64,000 bases of DNA, taken from assembly GCA_965112735.1 (NCBI GenBank), contig OZ218959.1, forward strand, positions 2,604,001 to 2,668,000. Direction: 5' to 3'. Below are positions 21,514 to 34,642 of the stretch, one piece after another; position 1 is the first letter of the stretch, and each line of letters begins with the position of its first letter. This stretch comes from Phaeosaccion multiseriatum (Eukaryota > Ochrophyta, other classes). Position numbers and translations under genes: made by a program. The notes below the pieces were generated by a model. It saw nothing but the letters and a program-made list of their open reading frames with translations, did not search any database and was not told where the DNA came from.

Positions 21514-22621
21514 ATGCTACCAGCAGGGACGACGTTATCAGGGGAGCGGCGGGGGTGGGGGAGGAACAGCAGCAGCAGCAGGGCGAGGAGGACGAGAAGG
21601 AGGAGGAGGAGGAGGAAAAGGAGGAGGAGGAGCAGCAGCAGTAGCCGCGGCAGCAGCAGTAGTAGTAGTAGGAGGGGGGGGGGGGGGGGGGCACGAGGAG
21701 GTGGAAGGCAAGGAGGGGAGGAGCAGGTGGACGGTGGCCGTGGTGGTGGTGGTGTTGGCAATGACTGGGCTTCTGGCAGCAGCGGAGGCAGCAACAGCAT
21801 CAGCAGTGGCAATAGAGATGTGGCAGGTAGAAGATCCACCATACCTCCACTAGGAGCAGCTGTCAAGTCAGAGGATGACGGCAACGTGGTTGAGGAGGTT
21901 GAGGAGGAGGAGGAGGAGGAGGAGGAGGAGGAGGAGGAGGAGGAGGAGGAGGAGGAGGAGGAGGAGGAGGAGGAGGAAGTGGAGGCGAACGACGAATACG
22001 ACGAGGAGGAGGATGAGGGAGAGGGGGAGGAGGGGGACGTGGATGTGGGGGAGGAGCCATGTTTCGGAGTCGACGAGGAGGGAGGCAAGCTCGAAATGTT
22101 TATCACGAATCCCAATCCGAGCGTCAATAGACTGGGAGTCTTTCTCAAAAGGTGCGTGTGCGTAAACGCGTTGCTCGCATGTATGAAACCGTATGTCTGT
22201 CAATGAGGTGCCACCGAGCCACAAGGAAAGGCTGGGTTACTGCATCACCACCAGCAAGTGTGATGAGGAGCCGGAGGGGGGGGGTGGGACATTCATTGAT
22301 CGTGCTCTCCCTTTCCATTCCTGTCTCCCTTCTTTCTTCTCCTTCCGCTCTCCCGTCCGTATGCATTTCCTCACGTGTTCCTCCCTTCCTTCCTCCCTTC
22401 CTTCCTTCCTTCCTTCCTTCCACCACCCCCCCCCCCCCCTTCTCTCCTTCGTTTCTGCCTGCTCTTCTCGTGTCGTTGCAAAGCAGCGTGGAGGAGCAGA
22501 CTATTGTGGGGCAGACACCCGTCCTGATTCCCATGGGAAGCAATATCGTTCTCGGTGGGGTAATTGGTATCAGCATCGTAGAGGGGGCACCTGCCAATGT
22601 GCCGCGACAGCAGCAGCAACA

Positions 22622-22652
<31 letters not shown>

Positions 22653-25388
22653 TCAGGGGCAGTAAGTTGGCACCCCCCCGAATCAGGGTACACAGCAGGG
22701 CACACAGAAGCTTTAACTTGGTCTCACGAAGACGGCAGCAGGGGCCGAAGTGGTTGGGTAGGCAGCAACCGCAGCAGCAGCAGCAGCAGCAGCAGTAGCC
22801 CGAGCAGGACAAGAAACAAGGCAAAGGATACTCACTCACAGGAGCGAGCAGGAGCACCAACACATCTACAAGAACCACTCCTTCACTCGGCTCAACGGAG
22901 AGGCGTGCAGAGGCCGTCGTCTCTGATAGACGACGCCCAGCTCGACTCCGACGGTCGGGGAGGAGGAGGTTATGGTGGTGGTGGTGGTGGTGGTGGAGGA
23001 GGAGGAGGAGGAGGAGGAGGAGGAGGAGGAGGAGGAGGAGGAGGAGGAGGAGGAGGAGGAGGAGGAGGAGGAGGAGGAGGAGGAGGAGGAGGAGGAGGAG
23101 GAGGAGGAGGAGGAGGAGGAGGAGGAGGAGGAGGAGGAGGAGGAGGGGGAGGCGAAGGAGGCAGAGGAGGCCGCGGAGGAGGAGAAGGAGAAGGAGTAGG
23201 AGGAGGCAGAGTCGACGGTCGATCGCCCAGAAGCTCAGATGCAAGGATTCCACCGCCGAGAGGCAAGGTCGACGGTATCGACAGCCTCGGGAATGTACCT
23301 TTCGATGCCACTGGGGGCCAGAGCTATCGTAGACACGGAGCCGCTAGTGGTGGTGGTCGCGATGGTGGTGGTGAGGATCGGAGGACGGTAGGTCAAGGCG
23401 GTCCTATGGTGGGCGGTTTGAGTGACACCACAGTGGCGGCAGTGGCGGTGGCAGCGGCGGCGGCAGAGGCGGTTCCGATTCCAACTCAGGCTCAGGCTGT
23501 TGCTCCTCCTTTCACTCCCATAATCTCCACCGGACTATCTACGGGCTACCAAGCGGCGACGACGTGTAGCACCATTTCTCCCTCAAGCTCCAGCGGGTAC
23601 GGGCCGTACCACGCCGGAGCTCACGTGCCAGTGACGCTCATCGCCACAGGAAACGCCGCCGTGTGCTGTGTGCACAAGTTTGTGTTGGAGGAGGAAGAGA
23701 GGAAGCGGCGCGAACTCCAAGGCGCGGACGGTGCTAAGGATAGCGGGGAGAGGAGGATCAAGACGAAGCCAGTCAGGTAAGACCGAACGAGCGGTTGTGA
23801 TATGTACCGTACGACTGACTAGTAAATTTGTCTCTCTCATATTGAGTTTGTCTCTCTCGTTGTCTCTAGGTCTCTCTCTGGTTAGCTCCCTCCCTCCCTC
23901 CCCTCCCTTCCTTCTTCCCTACCTCGACACGTTGGTTTGTTGATGCTGAGTTGTGCTTTTATGCTATTATTATTTATTTGTCTGTTGGTTTGTTAATTTG
24001 TAAGGCCTATCGATTATCGTTCGTCATTGTTGCTCTGGCCACAGCCACATCGCTCACAGCCCCTAAACCAAAACCAACCCTTTGATCTTCTCAAACCCAA
24101 ACAAATAAACAAAACAAACTTAACAAACAGGACCACACATGGCTGCCGCGTCTGCAATGTGCCCGTCTGCACAAGTGCCAAATGCTGGAACGCTTTGCAC
24201 TCGGGCACACACTCTGTGAGAATGGCACGAGCGATTCTCCGGGCCAAAACCGCTCAGGAGGCGCGCAGTAATCGAGCGGAGTATGCCGCCAACAGAAAGC
24301 CGCCCCGCAAGAAGAGAAAGGGGGCAGCACGGACAGCGGCAGCAGTGGCGGGGGCAGTAGCAGCAAGGGCAGCAAATCAAGAAGCGAAAGCAGTATCACT
24401 AGGACAAGGAGGGGCTGGGAACGAGAGCGCAGAAGGAGGAGGGGCAGCAGCACCAGCAGCCAAAGGAGGAAGAGGAGAAGGAAGGGAAAGATATGAAGGA
24501 GGGCAGCTAGAGGAAGGAGGAGGGAGAGGGGAGGAGCGGCCGGCTTACTCTGCTCACCAGCTCCAAAGCCCTCACCAGCTGCTGTTCTCACCCCCGTGGT
24601 CAGGAGGAGGAAGAGTGATGAAATCATCACCCACTTCAAGCCTTGAGAACGGCCGGGCCCTTCAGGCAAGGGGCGGCGGCGTCGCCTCCAGCAGTCCCCA
24701 CCTTCAGATGGGCATGCGCGACACTGCTGCTGTATCACCAACTGCTGCTGCTGCTGCTGCGGCGGCTGCTGCCGCGGAAGCCATGACGGGCTTATCAACG
24801 GGGCTGTCAACAGGGATGACATCACCGCCGACGTATATACAACAGTCTCACAGCAGGACCGTCAATCTCAGAGGCTCTTGGCCGGTGGAGGGTACTGGTG
24901 CATGGGCGCCGCCCCCGCCTCCTGTGCGGCAACCTATATACCCTGGGCACGGGCATGGGCCTCCTGGGGCCGTGGTGAGTCACCCGCACCAGCCATCCTA
25001 TGTCGGTAGCTTTGGGCACCAGGGAGGAGGGGTAGGACAAGGAGGAGCACAAGGAGGAGGGCAAGGAGAAGGAGGAGGAGCAGGAGGAGCAGGAGGAGGA
25101 GGAAGAGGGGGAGGAGCAGGAGGAGGAGGAGGAGGAAGGGAAGGTACTGGACCTGACGATCAATACGGGCACGGACAAGTGAACGTGTCCAGCAGAGGCT
25201 TTCCTGTGAAGTTTCCAGACAGAGACCATTCTGCACGGCTGCCAGGAATCGCAGCCTGGGCACGGTGGGAAGAGGCAGCAGCGACAATGGCAACAGCACC
25301 GGAGGCAGAGCAACAGAGTAGCAGCAGCAGCAACAACAGCAGCAGCAGGGAAGCAACAAGAGCTAACGCAGCACACCCGGCGTGTTGA
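21514..25388 (+). CDS. Low-complexity protein with C-terminal Cys/His zinc-ribbon-like segment
   Basis: Exons 21514-22151, 22487-23776, 24131-25388; 1061 residues if ATG 21514 is the start, with phases agreeing. Low complexity dominates: Arg/Ser runs, a long Glu run (about residues 128-155), poly-Gln, and a Gly run of about 55 residues. Three islands look ordered: PCFGVDEEGGKLEMFITNPN with LGVFLKSVEEQTIVGQTPVL and IPMGSNIVLGGVIGISIVEG; then HVPVTLIATGNAAVCCVHKF; then RRIKTKPVRTTHGCRVCNVP with VCTSAKCWNALHSG. The CxxC...CxxxxCW...H spacing after KTK resembles the Cys/His ribbon that ends PiggyBac-type transposases, so a domesticated transposase or an unrelated DNA/RNA-binding protein is possible. 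I do not recognise a catalytic domain. A basic KPPRKKRKGA segment could be a nuclear signal. The true start may lie upstream. Confidence 0.55.
21900..21978 (+). repeat. Coding GAG repeat (poly-Glu)
   Basis: GAG triplets in frame in exon 1 of the Cys/His-ribbon gene encode an acidic run. Confidence 0.9.
22977..23160 (+). repeat. Coding GGA repeat (poly-Gly)
   Basis: GGT/GGA triplets in frame in exon 2 of the Cys/His-ribbon gene encode about 55 glycines. Unlike most GGA tracts in this window it is exonic, with purine on the sense strand. Confidence 0.85.
24730..24742 (+). repeat. Dispersed motif, exact core (coding)
   Basis: ctgtatcaccaac followed by CTG triplets inside the last exon of the Cys/His-ribbon gene, translated AVSPTAAAAA. 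Confidence 0.85.
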
Positions 25389-25470
25389 TTAGAACGCACG
25401 CATTGGACAAGAGCAGAAGGGAGCGCGACGCTCGTGCCCGTGGGTATTTAGTCGGCTGGGACCGATCTTC

Positions 25471-25515
<45 letters not shown>

Positions 25516-26661
25516 TGTGTGTCGGTGGGTGTGGTGGGGCGTGAGCGACGATGAGCTGTCCAGGGGGGCTCCGGCCGCCCCAGGATCAGCTTTGCCAGCA
25601 GGGGCCAGAGGCCTCCGGTAATTGTACAGGAGATGGGTGAGTGGGGTGGCGTGGGCCTTGGGCACCCCCCCCCCCCTGCCTGCCAATTCCCTGTCCTACC
25701 AGCGATGGTAAGTGCCTGTGTGTGTGTGTGTGTGTGTGTGTGTGGGAGGGGGGGTGTAAGGATGGGTCGAGTCCACTCGATAACGGTTGTTGTCCTCGTG
25801 CACTTACACAATGAGAGAGGCTCGGCCTGCGCTGCACGGCGAGGCAAGGATGTAATGAGGAGGGGTTGTTTGTTTGGGTCACTGTTTGGGCCCCCCTCTC
25901 ACCCCTGCCTTTCCCACCCCCATCTCTGGTGCGCAGGAGCGCATAGAATCGAATGAAACACTGTAAAAGAGAGAGACATATATAGAAAGATAGATCGATA
26001 CATAGATCGATAGATAGATAGATAGATAGATAGAGGGAGGGAGGGAGAGAGGGAGAGAGAGGGAGAGAGAGTGGTCAAGAGGGGCCAAGAGACAGATATC
26101 TGCCGAGGCGATATCAAGTGATGCATTGTGGTGAGAGGGAAGTGGGTATTTATATGTTGGAGTATCGTAGCAGGCGATAGAGAGGATGGTAGCCCCTCAT
26201 GGCGGCGCCAGCTCGCTTGCTCGGTTGTTTTGATGTCTTTGGGGTTGGGGACGGAGCAAAGAGGGAGAGAGAGAGAGGGGGTTAGAGAGAGAAAGAGAGA
26301 GAGTCAGAGGGGGGGAGGGGAAGAGAGAGAGGATGGGACGAAGAAGGGCACTTCTTGATGTCGTAGTTGGGAAGGTAGGGGAGGTGGAGGGTGGGCGCGG
26401 GCTGAAGATGGACGGGAGTGCTCCCTTACAAACAACGGACGGGCCTGTTCTGAATGATGAATGGCTTAACACGTAAAATATATGTCGTGTTTTTTCTTTT
26501 CTTTCTTTGAGTTGAAGGAGGGGGTATGTACAGTATGGCCAAGCTACTGGACTAAAGAAGACACAGAAAAAAAGACGACCTCTGTTTTTCCTCGGAGCGG
26601 TCGGAGGGACGGACGGACGGGACGACATCTCGGCCCTGAGGCCCTCTCACCCTTCCCAGTC

Positions 26662-26766
26662 TCGGCCCTGGACAAGGTTATCTGATTACTGATTATGCCC
26701 GGCGCCAGCCGGCCTGATTACTGATTGCTTATTGCCGGTGCACACTGTAACCTTGTCCAGGGCCGA
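26662..26766. mobile_element. Small fold-back (MITE-like) element
   Basis: Perfect 19-base inverted arms: tcggccctggacaaggtta at 26662-26680 and its reverse complement at 26748-26766. The loop holds two tgattactgatt repeats around ggcgccagccggcc. No coding capacity. The GGCGCCAGCCGG core recurs at 37609-37620 and 38584-38595. Confidence 0.65.
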
Positions 26767-26815
26767 CCAGTCGGGCATCACCCCTACAGCACTGTCCACG
26801 TTCTTCTCCTTGTCC

Positions 26816-26960
26816 TCCCTCCCTCCCTCCCTCCCTCCCTCCCTCCCTCCCTCCCTCCCTCCCTCCCTCCCTCCCTCCCTCCCTCCCTCCCTCCCTCCCT
26901 CCCTCCCTCCCTCCCTCCCTCCCTCCCTCCCTCCCTCCCTCCCTCCCTCCCTCCCTCCCT
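26816..26960. repeat. (CCCT)n microsatellite
   Basis: About 36 ccct units grading into ccttcctt, intergenic between the Cys/His-ribbon and dynein-chain genes. Confidence 0.95.
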
Positions 26961-27638
26961 TCCTTCCTTCCTTCCTTCCTCCCTTTATTCTCTCTCCATC
27001 CTTCCCCTGCTGCTGCCAGTTTCTCCCCCAGAGGCCAGCCATCTGCACATTTCTCTGTCTCTTTGCTTCCCCCCCCCCACCCACCAGGACCCCATCTCCT
27101 TCATTTTCCATTGTTGTGCTCTTTCAATAGTAGGTCCCTGCTCTGTGTCTAGTTAGGGGACACGGGCAGGCAGGGTAGAGGGAAATGAGGGGCAGTGAGA
27201 AAGAGAGGAAGTGAAGGGGAGGAGAGAATGAAAGGTTGGCAGGCAAGGCAAGAGGGGAGAAAGGGGGTTTTCAGACCCCAGGGAGCTAGAGTCCTATAGA
27301 GGAAGAGTGAGACGACTTCTCCCAATACCGTAAATGGACCGTACTGGCTCTCTGCTGCTGCTCGCTTGAGCCCCTGATGAAGAGTGACCCCTGATGAAGA
27401 GGGGAGGAGGTGAAGATTTGGAAAGTGAACCACGTTAAATCCTCCCCCCTTTTTGAAATCGATACTCGATTTATTTAGTGTGAGTTTCAGGGCTAAACGG
27501 TTGAAAATCTCTTGAGACAGAGAGGGGACAGAGAGGAGAGAAGGAAAGAGAAGGAAAGAAGGGAAAGAAAAGCCTTCTACTGCTGCTGCTAGCGCCGTTG
27601 TTGTTGCTGCGACTTGGTTACACAACAAGAGGAAAGAG

Positions 27639-28669
27639 ATGGCGGAAGAGGCGGCAAGGGTGTTGGCGCCTCCACCCGGCCGTCAGCCGATATGGGTGCA
27701 GCAGAAGAACTACGAAAAGTACAAGCTGTACCTGGACCCGGCCGTCACGGGAATGGGGACTCCAACGGTGCCTTTTGCGAGGATCAACAAGGCGGAGGTG
27801 CTGGATGACATCGGTCAGTGCCAAGGGAAGAGAGAGAGGGGAGGGAGGGGGGAAGAGGAGGAGAGAGAGGGGGGGAGAGGAGGGAAGTGCTGGTTGCTGA
27901 GCACGAAGACAAATAAAAGAGTAGATAGCCGCGCAAGCGCATAGATGGAGAGAGGAGGACATGCCGGTTGTAGCAATAGAGAAGAGGGAAGGGAAAGGAC
28001 GAGGGGAAAGCGGCCACGCCTTCCAAAGTGAAATCACTCGCTTTGCGTCTTCTGCCTGCCTTTCTCTGAAACGCTTTTCCCTGCTCCCTTCCTACCCCAC
28101 CCTTGTCTCCCCGCTTCCTTCCTCCTCACTCCCTTCCTGTTCCGTTCTACCTTACACATCAACAACACACACACCACTCTGCAGCGAAATATGGTTTCAT
28201 GAATGACTTCAACGATTTCAAGGACGTCCTTACCAAGTTCAGCGGTAGCGAGATCTTACTCATCGGCGACCCGGACAAGGTGTATGGGGAGCTGTGGTAC
28301 TTTGCCTACACAATGGAAGCCTACGAAGAAGACCTAGAAAAGGCTTTGTCAGCGGGGGAGAAGAATGCAGCAGCGGATGCCGAGGAGGAAGAGAGGAGGC
28401 GATTAGAGAGCGAGGTGCGTAAAGCAAGGAAGACGAGAGCATAGTAGAGGGAAAGTTTTTCTCTTTGTCGCTGTTTTCCAACACGCACTTTCAAAAACTC
28501 TTGCTGTCCCACGTCCACTCTTCCTGCCCTTTATCCCTCCATTCCAGTCCTTCTCTACTCCCTTGCTCCTCTATGCAGTCACCAAAGCTCTTCCCTCTTC
28601 TCCCCAGCGTTGATCGGCCTTCCTCTTCTCTCCTTCTTCTGTCCCTCTCGTCTTGTCCTCCTCCTCCTC

Positions 28670-28765
<96 letters not shown>

Positions 28766-28792
28766 CTACTACTACTACTGCTACTCCTACTC

Positions 28793-28873
<81 letters not shown>

Positions 28874-28896
28874 CTACTACTACTACTACTACTACA

Positions 28897-28976
<80 letters not shown>

Positions 28977-30516
28977 AACTACTACTACTACTACTACCAC
29001 TACTACTACTACAACTACTACTACTACTACTACTACTCCTCCTCCTTCTCCTCCTCCTCCTCCTCCTCCTCCTCCTCCTCCTTCTCCTCCTCCTTCTCCT
29101 CCTCCTTCTCCTCCTCCTCCTCCTCCTCCTCCTCCTCCTCCTCCTCCTCCTCCTCCTCCTCCTCCTCCTCCTCCTTCTCCTCCTCCTCTGCCCCCCTACT
29201 TTTCCTCCGCAGGCGGCTAAAGTCCTCCCTGTATACGAAGACAAGCCCATCCTAGCGAGGCCGTGGGTATCCGAGTCGGAAGCCGACACCGAGAGAGAAG
29301 TTGTAGCCCTGACTCTCGCACCAGAGCGGGAGACGCTCACTCTGGAGATGACTCGTCCGCTGCGATCCTTCGGCACAGCATGCGCCTTTGCTGATAGAGA
29401 CGCGGCAGGGCACTTGTCCGAGGAGTACATGATGCGGGTTGGGATCAGGTGAGGTGGATAGGCAGAGGAGGGAGGGGGGGGAGGAGGGGGAGGAGAGAAG
29501 AAGAGGGAAAAGGTGCTTACAACCTTGCTGCATTACCAACTGCGCATGCTCTCCCCGCTCCCGTGTACCATTCACTGTAACGGTCACTTAGGAAGTACAT
29601 GGAAGCCGCTTTCGTGCCCTACGATCCTTCGAATCCGGACATGAAGCTCATCAGTACCGGATGCCAGGTGAATAACGCCCATTGAAACGAAGGAAGGAAA
29701 GGGGGAAGGAAGGAAGGAAGGAAGGAAGGAAGGAAGGAAGGAAGGAAGGAAGGAAGGAAGGAAGGAAGGAAGGAAGGAAGGAAGGAAGGAAGGGGGGAAG
29801 GAGGGAGGAAATAAAATATAACGAAAGAAGAAAGGAAGAGAAGGAAGGAAGGAGGGAGGCAGGGAGGGAGGGAAGGAAGAACGCTAGTGGTGACATGCGG
29901 GGTGCCATCCCTCTGTTGGACCCCCTCGATCCCCACTCCCACTCACTCCTATCCCAACAACGCCCTCCCTTCCTTCTTGCTCCTCTCTCTCTACGGACGA
30001 CGACGGGCACAGGCGGCACCGACAGCGGCCACAGCGGCGTCTCAGACATGTTGGAACCGACCCGTGAACGTTGCCGTTCAGTACGAGGCGTTGCACCACA
30101 GCAGCAGCACTAGTAGCGACAACAAGGAGGCAGGAGGCCCTTCCTCTGGGGCTGGTGGTGTTTCTGCTGGTACTGGTGGTACCGGGGGTGCTGGTGCTGG
30201 GGCGAAGCAGAGTGAAATGCAGAGCGAGGGCATGCTCAACTTCCTCCGGAAAGTCAGGCCGATAGTAGAGGAGGCCCTACAGCAGGTGTGTGTGTGTGTG
30301 TGTGTGTGCGTGTGTGTGCATGTATCGGTGTGTGCGTATGCGCTTGTGTACGTGTGTATGTTTGTGGGTGTAAGATGGTTACATCATTCTTGCCATCATT
30401 CGTCATCATCGTCACTCGCCCTCCTCTTCTTCCCTTGCCCCCCACCGGATACACGACCCCGCAATGAATGGCACACACACACGCACACACACACGCATGC
30501 ACACACACGCACACAC

Positions 30517-30588
<72 letters not shown>

Positions 30589-32123
30589 AGAATGAGACTG
30601 TAGACATCTTCGCAGACGCGTTTGCCCTAACGGGTGGAGAGGACGAGATTTCACAAGTCACCAACAAGAGCGATCATGACCTCCGAGAGCTCCGGACCTT
30701 CACGGACTTGCTCCACAGCAAAAATAGATCGATTTGCGCCATCGATTGGGTTCCCAAGTGAGTAGACATTTGCAAGTTCACTTCCATCACTTCCACCACT
30801 TCCACCAGAGGGGAGGCAAATGGTTTGCAGAAGGCAACGAAGGCGTGGAGGGTGGGGACAGGATGATAGCTCCCTCTGTTGTGTGTGTATCGTATGCTCC
30901 GCTTATCGACTCCTTCCCGGCGGAGTCGCCCTCATCTCCTTTTAGTCTCTCCACACGTCACGCGGGGTGCACAAAAGCCCTCCTCCAACACCCCTGTGTA
31001 GCCCTCCTCACTAATGTACGTCGTGTTCGCCCTCTTGACTACTTCCCCTCACCCCAAACTCCGTTCGCAGGAGGAAAGGCATGGTTGCGGTGTCTGCGGT
31101 CAACAATTACACTTTCGACGAGCGAGTCAAGGTGAGACCCAAAGAGGGACCCAAAGAGGGGGACGTATATGTGTGTGTGTGTGTGTGCGTGTTGAGCAGT
31201 TTTTTTTCCGCTGCATTCTTTGCATTGGAGGAAGTCGTGCGATACGCCTGCCGGCATAGGCCTGCCCATATGCCTTCCCCATCATGTAACTCCATGCCTA
31301 CATGCCTACCCCATCCTCCCCTACCCATGTGCCTGCCGATATGCCTATCCCCTGGTCACAGGTGTCAGGACATGTGGACAACAGTTACGTGCTGCTATGG
31401 GACTTTGCGGACCTGATCCACCCCATCCTCAAACTCGAGGCCCCGCATGAGGTCTTCTGCTTCCGATTCAACCCCGTCACCGGCACGCAGGTATGTATGC
31501 ATACATACATTGCTTTACATCATATACCACCGGACACGTACCATCAAGAAAGCCCAACCAACCAACCAAACATCCAAATAAACAACCTCTCCCTCTCTAA
31601 CTTTCTTTTTCTCCCTCTCCCTCTCCCTCTCCCTCTCCCTCTCCCTCTCCCTCTCCCTCTCCCTCTCCCTCTCCCTCTCCCTCTCCCTCTCCCTCTCCCT
31701 CCCTCTCATTCTCTCTCTGCCCCCCCCTACCCCCCCCCCCCGCTCCTACATGTCCGTCCAGGTGGTGGCGGGCGCGCTGAGCGGTCAAGTGATGATGTGG
31801 GACATCGAAGAGGTGATGACAGTCATCGAAGGACGTAAGAAGAAGCAGAGAGGGCGACACATGGGCAAGGCAAGCCCGGAGGAGGAGGAGGAAGGTCGCA
31901 AGCCCATCGTACCTCAGGCGGTTACAGCCATCAGCCACATTGACCTGAGCCACAGGAGACTCGTGGCAGATTTGGTGTGGTTACCGCCGGAGATGCATCT
32001 GAACTATCGAGGACAGCTGCTGGGGCCAGAACATCTCGATGGGAAGAGTTATCAGTTCATCACCGTGGCGGGAGACGGACAGTGCCTTGTGTGGGACACA
32101 CGCTTTCAGGTATGTAGGTACTG

Positions 32124-32189
<66 letters not shown>

Positions 32190-34611
32190 TATGTACGTAC
32201 GTATGTGCAATGTGCATGCACCTCTCACGCTCGCTCTTCTCACCCAATGGCTCTTTCTGTGACTTCCCTCGCTCGCTCCCTCTTCGGCTCATCCACTCAC
32301 CCACGCGTCCGCCCCCCCCCCCACCAACTCATCTCACCTTCTGTTCCATGCTGCATCCTGTGCTCACCCTTTTGTCGCCAAAGGACATTTCTGAGGGCCT
32401 GCTGCCGCACGTGGCCAAACCCAGACAGAGCGACAAGAAGAGGGAGGAGAAGGGCGGCGCTGTTAAGGCCCCGTGGATGCCTCTGTTCAGGATGCAGCTA
32501 TCCAGGTCAGTCAGTCAGTCAGTCAGTCAGTCAGTCAGTCAGTCAGTCAGTCAGGCAGTCAGACAGCCAATCAGTCAGTCAGTCGGTCAGGCAGTCAGTC
32601 AATCAGCCTGTCTGTCAGTCAGTCTTTCAATCAGTCGGTCTGTCTGTCAGTCAGGGAGGCAGTCAGTCAGTCAATCAGTCAGGACGGCAGTCAAGCTCTC
32701 ACTCCGCCACTCACTCACGCACGCACTCACGCTCTCACTCACTCACTCACTCACTCACTCACTCATTCACTCACGCACGCACGCACGCACGCAGACCGGA
32801 AGGCGTGGGTGAGCTTGCCCTGTGCCGCGTCATCATCAACGTCATGAGCCAGGGGCTGCCAGCAGCCACGGATGAGCCGGGGGACAATAGCAGCGGACCA
32901 GCGGGCCCGGGCATCGACCGACGCTCCCACATTGTTTGTGCGACTGAGGACGGAGATATCGTGTATGCTGACTGTCAGTCCAAGGCCCTGGCAGGGGTGG
33001 GGGGAGGAGGAGGAGGAGGGGGTGGTGGAGGAGGAGGAGGAGGAGGGGATGATGAGAAGGGGGGCGATGACGGCGGAGATATGGCGCCGGAGTTCGTCAA
33101 GTGGGTGGCGAAGGATCACACCAGGCCGTGTGTAGGTGAGTGGGTGTGGGATGTTACAAGTCATGGAGTGTGGGATGCTTGTTTTAGTCTATCATTCTTT
33201 ATGGAGTGTGGGATGTTGTAAGTCATCCTTGGTCTATAAAAGAATGACTTGAGGCAGGGACTAGTGCGGGAGGGGGGCGTGCGTGGGGCAGGGAGTTCAG
33301 GCCAGGCTTCTCTCGCTGCTGCTCCAATACGCTATGGTCTTCCTCCCCGCCATTCTTGCGCTTCGAAAGCGATCGATTCCCTCCTCCCCCACCCTATTAT
33401 GTCTCTTACACCTCCCTCCCTCCCTTCCTCCCTCCCTCCCTCCCTCCCTCCCTTCCTTCCTTCCTTCCTTCCTTCCTCCCTGCCTCCCTCCCTCCCTCCC
33501 TCCCCACCTTCCTCGCTCCTCTCCCTCCCCCCTTCTCTCCCTTCCTTCCTCTCTCCCTCCCTCCCTCCCTCCCTCCTTCTCCATATGCCTCCCCCGCCCG
33601 CCCCCTCTGCAGGCCTCATGGCATCTCCCTTCTTCGCCGGTGTGTTTCTCTCAGTGGGCGACTGGAGCTTCTCCCTCTGGAGGGTGGACGGGGCGCTGCA
33701 CAAGCCCATCTTCTGCAGCCCCATGGCCAAGTAAGTGCAGCAAGTGGTGATGCAGTTGAACCAGTTGTTATCCAGCGCAGGCAGTGGTGCTCCAGGGCAG
33801 CCAGTTGTAATCCAGCTCGCTCAACCCCCTTCCCCTTCCCCGTCCCCTCCCTTCTCCCCATCCCTATATGCCTCCAACCAACCTCTCTCCTCTCTCCAGC
33901 ACATACCTCACTTCCGCGAGGTGGAGTCCCAGCCGTCCGGCGCTATTGTTGCTGGGCAAGGTGAGTGGGTATACGAGGTACCCAATTCGAAGAACCCGTC
34001 ATATTTTCAATCGGATGCCCGTTCCGCCATGCCCCCATAGTTCCTCGTGCCGCTGAGCACTGACATCATCAACCACCCACCTACACGCACATACATACAC
34101 ACACACACTCTCTCTCTCTCTCTCTCACACACACACATACACACATACACACATACATACACACACGCACGCACACACATACACACACAACGCACGCACA
34201 CAACACACACACACTCAGGTGGACGGCTCCATCGACGCATGGGACTTCACAGACAGCAGCTATGCACCCTCCGTGACAATGATGTCTTCCCCCTCGCGTA
34301 TCACGAGCATGGAGTTCCTCCCCAGCAGCGGCAGCAGCAGCAGCAGCGGTGCGCAAGGCGGACCAGGCACAGGTCAACACGCGGTTGCCACCAAGGCCGT
34401 CAAGCAGCAGTTGCTGAGTGTGGGTGACGCCGTTGGAAACCTGCATGTGTTTGACGTTCCTCAGAATCTGTGTAGGCCCGGCGCCAATGAGAAGGCCATT
34501 ATGGCCTCCTTTCTGAAACGGGAGGAGGAGAGGATCGCCTACTTCACAGGACGGATGGAGGTGCGGAGTAAGGAGTCGGCAGCTCTGGAGGCGGAGGAGC
34601 TACAGCAAGGA

Positions 34612-34642
<31 letters not shown>

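Larger units (their letters stand above)
25389..27638. other. Intergenic region rich in simple repeats
   Basis: Between two plus-strand genes. Contains (GT)n at 25473-25520 and 25718-25745, gata/gaga-rich DNA at 25995-26070, AG-rich DNA at 26260-26330, a fold-back element at 26662-26766 and (CCCT)n at 26816-26960. A minus-strand stretch near 25560-25635 (ITGGLWPLLAKLILG) is hydrophobic but has no supporting exon structure. No gene can be supported. Confidence 0.55.

Noticed and set aside
28465-29452. Poly-Thr, poly-Leu, poly-Tyr, poly-Val frames
   Set aside because: Intron 2 of DNAI3, made of (ACT)n and (CTC)n. The exon starts only at 29213.
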